A stretch of 64,000 nt of DNA, from positions 186,001-250,000 of the forward strand of contig MZZL01000383.1 in the NCBI GenBank assembly GCA_002749535.1, read 5' to 3'. Positions 1-12,699 of this stretch are shown here, piece by piece (position 1 is the stretch's first letter; every line of letters begins with the position of its first letter). Below the pieces are notes generated by a model. The model saw only the letters and a list, made by a program, of their open reading frames with translations, searched no databases and was not told where the DNA came from. A program made the translations under genes and the position numbers. The DNA is from Apophysomyces variabilis. Taxonomy: Eukaryota > Mucoromycota > Mucoromycetes > Mucorales > Mucoraceae.

Positions 1-270
1 GCTGACCTGTCTGGTATGGGACAGCCTGTGCGCGCTGAAGATAACAGCGGACCGATGTTGATCAACGACGCTGATTCATCCGACGACCAAGAACTTTCCG
101 AAGACGACGAAGATGAAGAAACAGTTGTTAACGGATGTCGTTCTTCAGATATCATGTCGAAGTTACCTTTACGAGTTCCTGTTGGTGTATACGAAGATCA
201 TCCAGTGCAACAGTTGACACCCGATTCTCCACATAATGACCACACTGCCCTCATGGAGTACAACGTCTAA
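1..270 (+). CDS. C-terminal end of an unidentified acidic protein (5' truncated by window)
   Basis: The frame is open from base 1 and closes at a TAA at 268-270, so about 89 C-terminal residues are visible. The tail holds an acidic run (DDQELSEDDEDEE) and then a Ser/Pro/His-rich end. No domain is recognisable. The first Met in the frame is at 16, but the frame is open upstream of it, so the protein most likely starts outside the window. Coding status rests on the open frame and biased composition only. Confidence 0.5.
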   Translation, partial: ADLSGMGQPVRAEDNSGPMLINDADSSDDQELSEDDEDEETVVNGCRSSDIMSKLPLRVPVGVYEDHPVQQLTPDSPHNDHTALMEYNV

Positions 271-746
271 AGAAAAGGAGTACATCTCTGGTTTTTAGTC
301 TAAAGAAAGTTATACATTAAAAAAGAAAGGAGATGAGATTGTCAAAGTGAACTTAGATGATGTTGTTCGCAACAGTTTATTAGATCTAGATCGAAGAACA
401 CTGCCAGAACAAACGATGAGTGCATTGTTACGAAGACAACTAATCTAGTAAAGGCGAAAGATTAATAGGGACCTGTCTTACAGCTTCGAAAAACAAATAT
501 CTACCTTCCTACAATCTAGAAAATGTTTTGAGGCCATTCTTTTTCTTTATCATATGTATATGATGAGGTCCAGAGCGTAGAGTGTTATATAGACGATGGT
601 ATGCGGCACTTTTGCCTTTTTCGATTGTAAGCTTTCGATCGGAGAATTTGAATGGTCTTAGGACATTGGCACATTCACGACGTTTCTCTTCATTTTTTTT
701 TCATTTTGGTTGGAGAAATCCTCCGCAAATAAAAGTCCCGTTCCAC
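271..746. other. Intergenic, 476 bp
   Basis: This stretch lies between two + strand genes and carries T-rich tracts. The reading frame of the next gene is open upstream of its proposed ATG at 747, back to about 582, with a hydrophobic, low-conservation-looking sequence. I read that as 5' leader, not protein. Confidence 0.5.
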
Positions 747-3668
747 ATGTCAAGAATAGCAAGACCAGCTCATGCGGGAGGCATCGCTGTAGCCTCTATT
801 CCTACATCTCCACGCTCTAAAGTACCTGCAAAAAAATCTCGCTTCTCTTCAACCTCAACATCGGATGAACTTGATGTCACTGGTCCACCAACGGACGCAC
901 CCAAAGTACAACGACGGTCCTTGAAAACTGCCAACTCACCACAACGATCACCCAATCTCAGTAGACCCAACAATGCTACAATAACACGATCTTCAACCTC
1001 TTCGACCGAAGAACTCAGCGAACCGGAATCTGTCTCACGCTTTTCTGCTTCCTCAAAAACGAGCACACCACGGTCCTCATTAACTCGTTCACCTACTCAG
1101 AAATCAAGCAACACTGTACCTCAGCTTACAGTTGGTAAGCGCGTGACAGTTCCAAGCCTAAGCGTAATAGGAACGCTTCGTTTTGTTGGAGAAACGAAGT
1201 TCAAACCTGGTCTGTGGACTGGTATTGAGTTAGACCTTGTGGGTACGGGAAAGAATGATGGCTGTGTTCAGGGGTAAGTGATACATTCTCTTATTGCCTG
1301 ACAATGAATAAGATACCTTTGATTGTCTGCAAAGCGTGGTTTTCGTTTCTTCCGCTTGATCTATGTCCGATAACTAACCCTACGATTACTCTTTGCTAGC
1401 GTGCGATACTTTTCCTGTCCGCCACAGACAGGATTGTTTATCTTGGCTTCCAAAGTAGTTCCTCTGCAGGATGATAATGGAGCTGATGATTCGCATCAAG
1501 CGAAAGAGCAGATCCTCAATAAAATTAAGCCTACAGCAACCAAATCAACTAGGGTCACTCAGATGTCACATGGACCTACACCAACTCGCAACCCTTCTAC
1601 AGTTCTCTTAAAACCATCCTCTTCCAAGCTAACCAGTACTGTACGATCGCCTGAAAGGACAACTGGTCGACGTTCCATAAAAAAAGCAGCAACACGTGGC
1701 CCGTCCGAGTCCCGTGCTGAACCAGACGAAGTAGCACCTACCAACGTATTTGACGAAGCCCAACTTCCACATAAACCAGATGTAGCTACCGAGCGACCTC
1801 AGATCAACCTTAGTTTGCAGCAGTTGGCATCCATTGAACAGCCACCGGCAGACAAAACGAATGATATAGCCTTACAAGATGTGTGTGACCTGCTCGAAAA
1901 GACGCAAAGAGAAAAAGAACAATTGGCCCAACAGATGAATGGGAAAGAAGCTGCTTGGGAACGTTTGGTCTCAACGAAGGAAAGTTATGCATTACTAGTG
2001 CAAGAGAAAGAAGAAGCTTTAGTACGACTTCAGCGAGAACTGGATGAAGAAAGACAGAAATGCAAAACGCTCCAGGAAACGGTCGCGAGCAAAGAAGAGA
2101 TACTGGCCAAAAACGCCAAAGATGATATACAAGAGGAGCAATATCAACGACGGATTGAGAAGCTTGAAGCTTTGGTAGAGGATCTTCAAGCGAAAGCCAC
2201 CGAGTCAGCGGAGGCACGTGAAAATGCACTTCGTGAACATGCTGGGCAAGTGGACAGAATGCGGAGAGAAATTGCCGATGGCGAAGAGCTTGCCGGTACG
2301 CTTGAAAAAGAATGCGAGGATCTTCGCAAGGCAGGTTTAGAAGCTATCAGTGCATACGAAGCGTCTGTAGTACAGTTAAAGAGACAGAAGGTCGAGCTTG
2401 AAGAAGAAAAATCCCGTGAAATCGAACGGTTAAATTCTGTGATTGCAGAGTTGAAACGTAAGAACGACGCATTGATATTCAGCGACGACTACGATGAAAT
2501 CGATCATGATGAGGAATGGAGCGATCAAAGACGACGACTAGAAGAGCAATTGGAGTTGGCAACTACAGAACTTGACCACGAACGGTTGCAACTACGATCG
2601 ATGAAAGCGGAGTTGGATAGTCTACGGAAGGAAATCGCACGGTTACAGCAATCCACTGCTACATCGGATGAACACTATGCGAGCTTAGAGGCAAAATTGG
2701 AGAAAGAGGTACAAGACAATCGCCGGCTCATGGAGGAAGCAGATGCAGCTTTTGAGGCACAGGCGAGAGCAGAGGACGAAAACTACCAGATGAAGATGGC
2801 ACGAGTAAAAATCGAAGAAGAGTTATCTGCTGCATTACAAAAAATAGCCACTTTGGAAACCCATATTCGCAACACCAGTTCAGGGTCTACAAATAGCAGT
2901 AAGAATATGTCAGAAGCGGACGACGACCTTTACGCGTTAGAGAGCCGGATCGAAATCATAGAGAATGAGAAACATGCATTACAGCAGGAACTTGAACGCC
3001 TTCAAGATTCTAATAAGCAGATGGAGCAAGAGTGTCTACGGTTAATGGACGAGATGCTAGCGACGGAGAAGGCTGGTACAGTTCCAGATGGAAATGACGA
3101 ACGTGGTCTCCGTGGTGAAGTGGAAAAGCTGAAGCAGGAACTTGCCCAGTATCAACAAAAGTATGCAGAGTTGGAGCTATCGAAACGAACAGAAGTGAGC
3201 CAATTGAGCAAAGATTTAGCCGAATTGGAGACTTTGGTGGAAAGCAAAGTCTTCGGGCAAGGTGATTTGGAGGAAGCTTTGGAGAAGGAAAGGAAGCGCG
3301 TCAAAATTCTGGAAGAGCAATTAGCGGAGAAAAACGATCATTTCCAGTCGAGCAGCCCTCTCGATTCCATATCACCAAAAATGTCTTCTTCAAGGTCAGG
3401 AAAGTCTGCAGTAACAAGTGCGGATAAGCAGGATGACCAAAAATATTGCGAAATTTGTGAGGTGCATGGTCATGATGTTATTAGCTGCACAGCCTTAGTA
3501 ACAGAAGCGGATATGGACCAAGATCAGGACGAATTGCGACTGGTAAGTCACACCTAATTTCTACCATATACCCAGCTAATATATGTATCATGCAAGTACT
3601 GCGAAAATTGCGAAGAATATGGATTCCACAATACTGAACGTTGCCCCAATCAAAACGAGACCTTTTAA
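747..3668 (+). CDS. CLIP-170-type microtubule plus-end tracking protein
   Basis: Exons are 747-1273, 1400-3542 and 3597-3668, giving 913 aa. After a Ser/Thr/Pro-rich basic N-terminus comes one CAP-Gly domain (about residues 129-197), with the GKNDG motif just before intron 1 and VRYFSC just after it. A very long acidic coiled coil follows (about 300-860). The end has two zinc knuckles, YCEICEVHGHDVISC and, after intron 2, YCENCEEYGFHNTERC. The protein ends in ETF, the same kind of EEY/F-like tail that CLIP-170 proteins use to bind CAP-Gly domains. Such proteins track growing microtubule ends and help load dynein/dynactin. Animal CLIP-170 has two CAP-Gly domains; here only one is seen. The start at 747 is chosen because the upstream in-frame stretch looks like leader. 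The last exon is only 72 nt and is easy to miss. Confidence 0.9.
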
Positions 3669-3921
3669 GAAGTACTATCCTTATGAACACTACTGTAATA
3701 TCTTCCAATTTCCCTTTTCCACTTGTTACCATATTGAAATTCGAAAAAGTGATCTTGTTTGCAAAACTACTGTGATGTAAAATTATATCCCACTTCAAAC
3801 TATAGCTACTATGAATACCGTGTTTTTTTACAAGAAAGGCAATACCAACAGGTTTAATTCCTGTAACGTTCGCCCATAATAAACATATCCCGGTTTTTTT
3901 AAATCGGCCTGTTTATAATTC

Positions 3922-4116
3922 TTATCTTTTAGCTGGATTCTTGTTATTTCTATCCATCAATAATTTTGAAACTGTAGTGTGAGCGTCCACTTTATCGTAC
4001 GTTAGGCGTATTTTCGGTACGGCTGAGCCTTTGATTGGTAGCCTAGTATCTTGGAATAATTCATTCATCGGTTTCGGGTTACAGTATGGCTTGAAAAGCT
4101 GCGGCAAAGTAGCCAT
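3922..4116 (-). CDS. Hypothetical small protein (64 aa)
   Basis: The frame has a true ATG at 4116 and a stop at 3922. The product is basic and has mixed, protein-like composition (for example VPKIRLTYDKVDAHTTV), without low complexity. I do not recognise a family. It sits between two + strand genes, 187 bp upstream of the O-methyltransferase start, so it would be divergent from that gene. It could equally be a chance frame. Confidence 0.3.
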   Translation of the reverse strand: MATLPQLFKPYCNPKPMNELFQDTRLPIKGSAVPKIRLTYDKVDAHTTVSKLLMDRNNKNPAKR

Positions 4117-4248
4117 TCCCTATTTTGTGGACCGTGCAGGGATCGAAACAATGAGTTAACAGTGGGCGTGCATTGCTAAAGTGCTGCCATTTTTTTATCT
4201 TGCGAATCAATAGGTTTGTAACGTCGCGTCACAGCCCGTAAATATAGA

Positions 4249-4256
4249 TATAAATA
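4249..4256 (+). promoter_or_regulatory. TATA box of the O-methyltransferase gene
   Basis: TATAAATA lies 47 bp upstream of the proposed ATG at 4303, a plausible spacing for a core promoter with a short leader. Confidence 0.5.
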
Positions 4257-4302
4257 GGGCACGAAGGAGCCTATCATTGATCTGATATTGAGCTGTGTGC
4301 CA

Positions 4303-5320
4303 ATGAATCATTTGCTACGCAAACCGTTCCCTCGTTGTCTGGCGATTTACTATTCTGTTCGCCGGCATACGAATGCCCATGCTTTGGGCACCGTAGGCAA
4401 CACAGCTGCCCGGTTACGCGTCCATGAGGACCGATATGCGAATGATGTCAGTACCGCATTGCCCGTTCAATCGGTGTTGTCTGATCTGCAGAAGGAAACA
4501 GAAGGATTGTTCCCTAATGCCGGTCAAATGGTCGGCCATGTACAGGCAAAGTTATTGCATCAAATCGTTGCGCTACAAAGGCCAAGACGAGTTTTGGAAA
4601 TTGGCACATTTACAGGGTCTTCGGCCATTGCCATGGCTTCAGCCCTGCCAGCGGAGTCGTCATTAGTTACGCTGGAGGTATCAGCCCAACATGCTGATGT
4701 AGCACGCCGATACATTGAAAAGACGCGAATGGGCCACCAAGTGGAAGTGAAAGTAGGTCCAGCTATCGATAGGTAATAACCCCACACAATACGATCCGTC
4801 TGCTTTGCCTGTTTTATGAACATAAACGCTTCCTCTTTTTCTTCCTAGCCTGAATGCATTAAGCCAAAGCAAAGCTGAATTTGACCTGATATTTATAGGT
4901 AATTTGAATGGTTCCCGGGTTTTTTACTGTTGTTGTTGTATGACCCCATTTAAGCCTACTTTCTTTTTGCTATAGATGCCAACAAACTGGAATATCGTCA
5001 ATATTTTGACATTTGCATAAATAATAACCTCTTAAGCAATCATGGTATCATGCTTGTCGATAATGGTAAGAATTCGGCGAAAGATGAATGCGTATATGTG
5101 TGCTAACGAAATACAATGACCAGTTTTGTTTTTCAGTCAAGTTCACCGCCTAGCTGGATACGAGAGCTTCCAGGGAGAAGAAGTGCCAAAAAGAATTGCA
5201 AAGAGGGCAAAAGCATTACAGGAGTTTAATCAGCATGTTCTCCAGGATCCAAGGGTAGAGGTTGTCATGCTTCCAATATTCGACGGATTATCCATCATTC
5301 GTAAGAGACTACAAAACTAG
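4303..5320 (+). CDS. Class I SAM-dependent O-methyltransferase (caffeoyl-CoA/catechol OMT-like)
   Basis: Exons are 4303-4772, 4849-4898, 4976-5065 and 5124-5320, giving 268 aa. SAM motif I is VLEIGTFTG at about residues 97-105. FDLIFIDANK supplies the metal-binding Asp region, DNV follows, and the end PIFDGLSIIRKR matches the usual family ending. This family methylates catechol-type hydroxyls using a divalent metal; the substrate here is unknown.
The acceptor of intron 3 must be the CAG at 5121-5123. The nearer TTTCAG at 5134-5136 would put a stop in frame, while the earlier one restores DNVLFF. About 30 extra N-terminal residues are Arg/His-rich and acid-free at first, so mitochondrial targeting is possible. 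The start is the first ATG after the TATA box. Confidence 0.87.
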
Positions 5321-5582
5321 GATAGTATATCAAAGTAGTATTTGTATATAGTACTAGGGCAGTGAAGTGCTTCAATTGTTGAAAGAACCTCTTTTATTCC
5401 CAGGTTTTTAGTAGCTACAGTAGGAATAATACGAACCTCTAAATCTATCTTTAATCCCCATTGGGGAAAGATGGGAAAACATGCCCATGGTGAAAGAAAA
5501 GCTTAAACCCCCGATTCAACCGCTGTCGCTCTTTTACGCTCCGAAAACCTCTTGGAATCTCCAAAACACAAAGCGAACGACC

Positions 5583-6039
5583 ATGTCAACATCTGCAGAG
5601 ATATATAATAAGACCAACGAAGCTTTGGATACACTGTCTAATCTCTGGGAGAGTATTCTCACCATCCTACAAACAGTCTCCACCACATCCGCGAAATCAT
5701 TAACCGCTGAACCTGATCTGGCCGCCATTCAAAAGGCGAGAAAAGATTACGAATCATTATTAGCGCAACTCAAATCAAGCGCGGAATGGTTAGACAGAAA
5801 CAAAGTAACCGAAGAGAAATCCCAATCGATTGATCATCTGTGTGAGGAACAAGAACGTTTACGCAAAGTAGGGTGTGCTAGTCGGAAGCGCGTCTGCTTT
5901 GCTGACTTTATTATCCTAGGAATCTGCTCTTGTTTCGGACCAGCTCAGAAGATTGTTAAGTCAGTCCTATGCTTTGCAATGTCAAATCAATATACTTCTC
6001 GCTTCTTCTCACGATCAGCCTGTTGGCAGCGATCGGTAA
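5583..6039 (+). CDS. Small helical protein, possible Mediator subunit (MED30-like)
   Basis: Exons are 5583-5867 and 5920-6039, giving 134 aa. The product is all-helical, with no membrane segment. The last 40 residues (SDQLRRLLSQSYALQCQINILLA) resemble the C-terminus of metazoan MED30 (MDQLRNLIWDINAMLA). The N-terminal half has a helix pair separated by a Thr/Ser-rich turn, as in several Mediator head or middle subunits. Without the intron the frame would run to 6128 with a Cys/Phe-rich nonsense tail, so the splice matters. The frame is open 34 codons upstream to another ATG at 5481; I prefer 5583 because the upstream part is Pro/Lys-rich. The gene ends 48 bp from the convergent MCD4 stop. Family assignment is from memory of the motif only. 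Confidence 0.45.
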
Positions 6040-6087
6040 AAAAACAACAAAAAAGGAGTATTCTAAAAAATGCAATTCTATTCCATT

Positions 6088-9000
6088 TCAAGCGATCTTG
6101 GGTTGTTTGGGATTCATCACAAGGATAGAGTCAGATAGGCTGAGATGACCTACAAGTAGCTTGGATAAGAGGGAAAGGATGATAGTAAAGATGATAAACA
6201 ATTCCGCAATGCAGAAATGGCTGATACTTGTGCCGATCTCAAGCCAGCTGCCGTAATCGCGAACAAAATAGAAGAAGTTGATGGTTTGTACATCCGTGAT
6301 ACTCATCACGGCCAGAAGAAGACCGAAGGATGGGAGGTTTAGACTAACACCCAACACGCCGAGTACTGCTGATATCACGAAGAAAGGGATGAGTACCTTG
6401 GCAATCAGCAAGGTGCCCATAAGAAATGGATTGAAGATTGTCACAAAGCGGTAGACGCTCCCCAAAGAGAAACTTGCCAACGACGCGACGTTGCCTGTGC
6501 CAAAGAAGGCTACGTTCAGGAAGAAGATGAAAAGGACAACTGCGCGCCAGTCGCTTGCTTGAAGACATCGGATGCCAGGGACATGATTTTCCATGTAGAG
6601 AGAGCGTTCCAACTCCAGCCACAGTAGAGCAGTACCACAAAAACAAACGTAGAACAATACTTCATAGGAAATACTTAGTAGGATCATAGGAGGAGCAAAA
6701 GCCAAGCAGATCAGCAACAATCTGGATTGGTAATCTTCATCAGCGGATCCCCTGTACACAAAGGGTAAAGCACTCGATACAGCTACATAGCGTGAGTTGC
6801 CTGGAAAAGAACAAAACCAGAGAGTATACATACCAACGATAAGCCAGTTGAGTATTTGATTGATCACTGGCAAACCTTCATGCCTTTGCAAGCTAGTGGA
6901 GGTTAAGTATACCAAAATCACACTGGCCACATTGCAGAATAGCTGGGGTTATTTTTAGTAAACCACTGACTTTTGATGTGGCCATCCGTACCTGAAATTG
7001 TATCAGATGCGATAAACTGTTGCTGACCCGTTTCTCTTGTCGTAATCTTCGCAAATTAAGCCATCCACAGACGATACCCAGTAAACCACCGCATACCCTA
7101 ACGTTGCCGATGAGACACATGAACTTTTGCAAACGGACTACTTACACCAGGCTGATTTCTTCGCCTTTCTCAACAGGTAGCATGGTGAAAACGCTTGTAC
7201 ATATGCAAGCACCAACCCACCCAAATGCTAAAAGGCCTAGTTGTCTGCGTACCTTCAGAGGCATCACCATAGGCCAGGCAGCAAGCAACACAAAGCATAC
7301 AGAAAGCACTTCACGTCGAAAGAAGCTATAGACCTATAAAATAGACATTCAGTCTGGATATCATTTACTTCAGGTCGTAACACTTACCAATGCCTCAAGA
7401 CTTAACAGTATAGCTACGATGGTAAAAATGAGCGTTTTCAGTTTTTGCCCGCCAGCTAATCGAGCAGCAGCTGTAAGGGACTCTTTGTTCCGCACTACTT
7501 GATTCCAAAAGAGTACTGGGAAAAAGACGTATGCATGGTATAATGGGCGCATTTTTTGGATCCATACCATACCAGATAAAGTCAAAAGTGCAACACTCGA
7601 TGCGATATCGATCTAGGGAAAGGCTAAATAAGAAGATTGTACGAACTCGTTTCTTTACCATGTGCAAATATGATCTTCTGGGCAGCTGGGCTTTGATATT
7701 TTGCGGCAAAACGTATTCTCGGACAATAAATTCCAGACAGAAAACGCACCAGCCAATGTATCCTGCTGTGATAATACCTCGTAGGAAAAGCCAGTCGTAT
7801 GTTTGGAAATAACGGAGGCCAACGATACATAATGCCATCAAGTCTTTAGACAACGTCTCAGCTTCCTTATATTTCTTGTCGTCAATTAACTTTCTGATAT
7901 GCGTAATTTTTGAGCTAGGATCATTTTCACCAGACAAGGGCTTGAAAGGCCGGAAAAACAGCTCATGCTGCTCCTTTTCGGCTATTCAAAGTTTGCATGA
8001 ATGGGCCATCTTTTGTCTTAATTGCCCTTACCGTGTTTAACGAGAAACTGCTCTAGTATCTGCCGTGCGTTTGCGAAAGCTGCTTCCGCTTTGATATGCT
8101 CATTTGCGTCAAGATACTCCAATGGAAGCTCTCCTACAGAATTCACAGGTAGGTTGATGCCGATGAGGTGGGCCATCAACGGGGCTATATCCGCTTGGAG
8201 TATATCATCGCGCTGCCATTGCGAAAGCTCCCAGGGTATGGATAATTCATCATGACCTTCGCCAGTCTTTGCCGGTTTGCGAATACCTGCACCCCAAGCA
8301 ACGATGGGTGTGCGCGTATTATCGGGGTGGCCGTCACCATGAGCACCTTCAGAAAAACTAAATGTAAGCCAGAAATGACATGAGGCATCCCTCTATCCTA
8401 CCACGGTTATTCATGCCATGATCTGCCGTAAAGATGTAGCTTGTTTTTCCATCATTTCCATAAAATTCTTCTATCAGGGCCACGATTTCAGAAATACCCT
8501 TGTCCACCAACGAAATGTTATCGTGATATTGCTTAGAATGAGGCCGGAAACTGTGGCCGTTTGTATCCAATCCCAAGAGATGAAGGAAAAACACAATTTC
8601 TTTTTGACGTAGCTTTCGTTCTAATTCCTGGTCAGCTGTAGCATTTTTGAACAAGGCTTTGACATAATCAAAGACCCATTTATCCAGATGCGATGCCTCT
8701 AATAGGAAATCAGTGATGATACCCAGGATAAGAGGCGTTCTTACCGGACGAAAAGTTCTCAAACTCAGGAGGATACATAAAGGTCTCTATTTTTGTAGGA
8801 TCACTTGCACCATGTTGAAACATGGGTAGGATATCAGGAGAACCAAAGGACCATGTATGCTGGGATTGATTGAAGACGGAATCGAAATTGACGGGATTCA
8901 TTGTCCAGCCTTGCCAATGATTCGATGTTAACCAGTCTTTAACCTTTCTGACCCTTTCCTCTTCGTACCTGTGGTAACAGCACCCACATCCTCATAGAAG

Positions 9001-9373
9001 CCAGCAATAATAGCGACATGACCTGGTCTGGACTCGGTTGGTACTCGTGTATGCGAGACGCCCCACGTTCCGGATTCTTGGATAATATTCCTCAGGTATG
9101 GCGCTCGTGTCTGGTTGTTTTCGTCCAACTCAAACAACTTATCTGCCCTAAGACCATCACCTAAATCAAGGATAAGCATGCCATGACTTTGGCATGAAGC
9201 GTCATCCACTTGCCGACAATAAGAACGAGACGATCGGCTGGTGCTTCCACGGGGCTTTTATGTGGAGTCATCCCATGGACCAGGGGAGAAGTGAAGTAGA
9301 TATCAAATATACTGAACAAATAGACGACATGGAATACGATGCCGATGACCAGCAACGTCTCGCGCGATATCAT
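6088..9373 (-). CDS. MCD4: GPI ethanolamine phosphate transferase 1 (PIG-N family)
   Basis: Ten exons in gene order: 9214-9373, 8969-9160, 8745-8909, 8402-8698, 8032-8346, 7659-7981, 7388-7612, 7146-7333, 6992-7097 and 6088-6942, giving 941 aa (MCD4 is about 920). The enzyme adds ethanolamine phosphate to the first mannose of GPI precursors in the ER.
There is an N-terminal membrane anchor with [14 protein letters not shown]. The lumenal alkaline-phosphatase-type domain has VGDGLRAD, the nucleophile Thr in [24 protein letters not shown] and [12 protein letters not shown]. Many membrane segments follow.
Intron 1 (9161-9213) starts GCAAGT, a GC-AG intron needed to join V-G-DGLRAD. In the last exon a 33-nt in-frame stretch with GTATGT and TTTTCCAG ends may be a tiny intron. 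The start is the first ATG in the exon. Head-to-head with AFG2B. Confidence 0.95.
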
Positions 9374-9538
9374 GTCGTGCGGGTAAAAAAAAGACAAGGG
9401 CAGAAAGTGCAAAGTACCTAATTTGGCCAAGCATGTCTTTGCCCGATTTAGGCGCCGTCAGAGTGGCTTGAATAAGGGAGGTTTTTTGATGCGTCTTGCT
9501 CGTTGGGCTTGTTTGCTTTTACTTTTGCGTTCGAGATT
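9374..9538. promoter_or_regulatory. Shared divergent promoter, MCD4 / AFG2B (165 bp)
   Basis: Only 165 bp separate the two divergent start codons, so both 5' leaders and core promoters must fit here. No TATA box or known factor site stands out. Confidence 0.5.
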
Positions 9539-12461
<2,923 letters not shown>

Positions 12462-12699
12462 AGATCGATGCATATTGAAAGTTATAAGACCAGTTAGAAT
12501 CATTATTCCGTTTGATATTAATTTATGCATGCGGATGTAGACATACGAGCGAAAAGCAAAGTGTAGCACAAACCGCTATCCTTTTTGTTTGTTTGCGTGT
12601 CCTTTGCGTGAAACCTCCCAAAACCTGCAATTTTGTTTCAATGTCCGTCATTCTTTCTTGTCTCGCGTCTTTCAATCGCACACTGTTGATCGATCAGTC
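12462..12699. other. Tandem intergenic spacer (238 bp)
   Basis: This is the spacer between AFG2B and CLPTM1, both on the + strand. No TATA box or other site was recognised. Confidence 0.4.

Larger units (their letters stand above)
3669..4302. other. Intergenic, 634 bp
   Basis: This holds the 3' flank of the CLIP gene and the promoter of the O-methyltransferase gene. A 64-codon open frame on the - strand (3922-4116) is listed separately. Nothing else was recognised. Confidence 0.5.

Noticed and set aside
582..746. 55-codon N-terminal extension of the CLIP protein
   Set aside because: It is hydrophobic and Phe/Arg-rich and unlike CLIP N-termini; the ATG at 747 gives a normal basic Ser/Pro-rich start.
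770..1066. 98-codon frame antisense to the CLIP gene
   Set aside because: It lies opposite a clear Ser/Pro-rich exon and is explained as its shadow.
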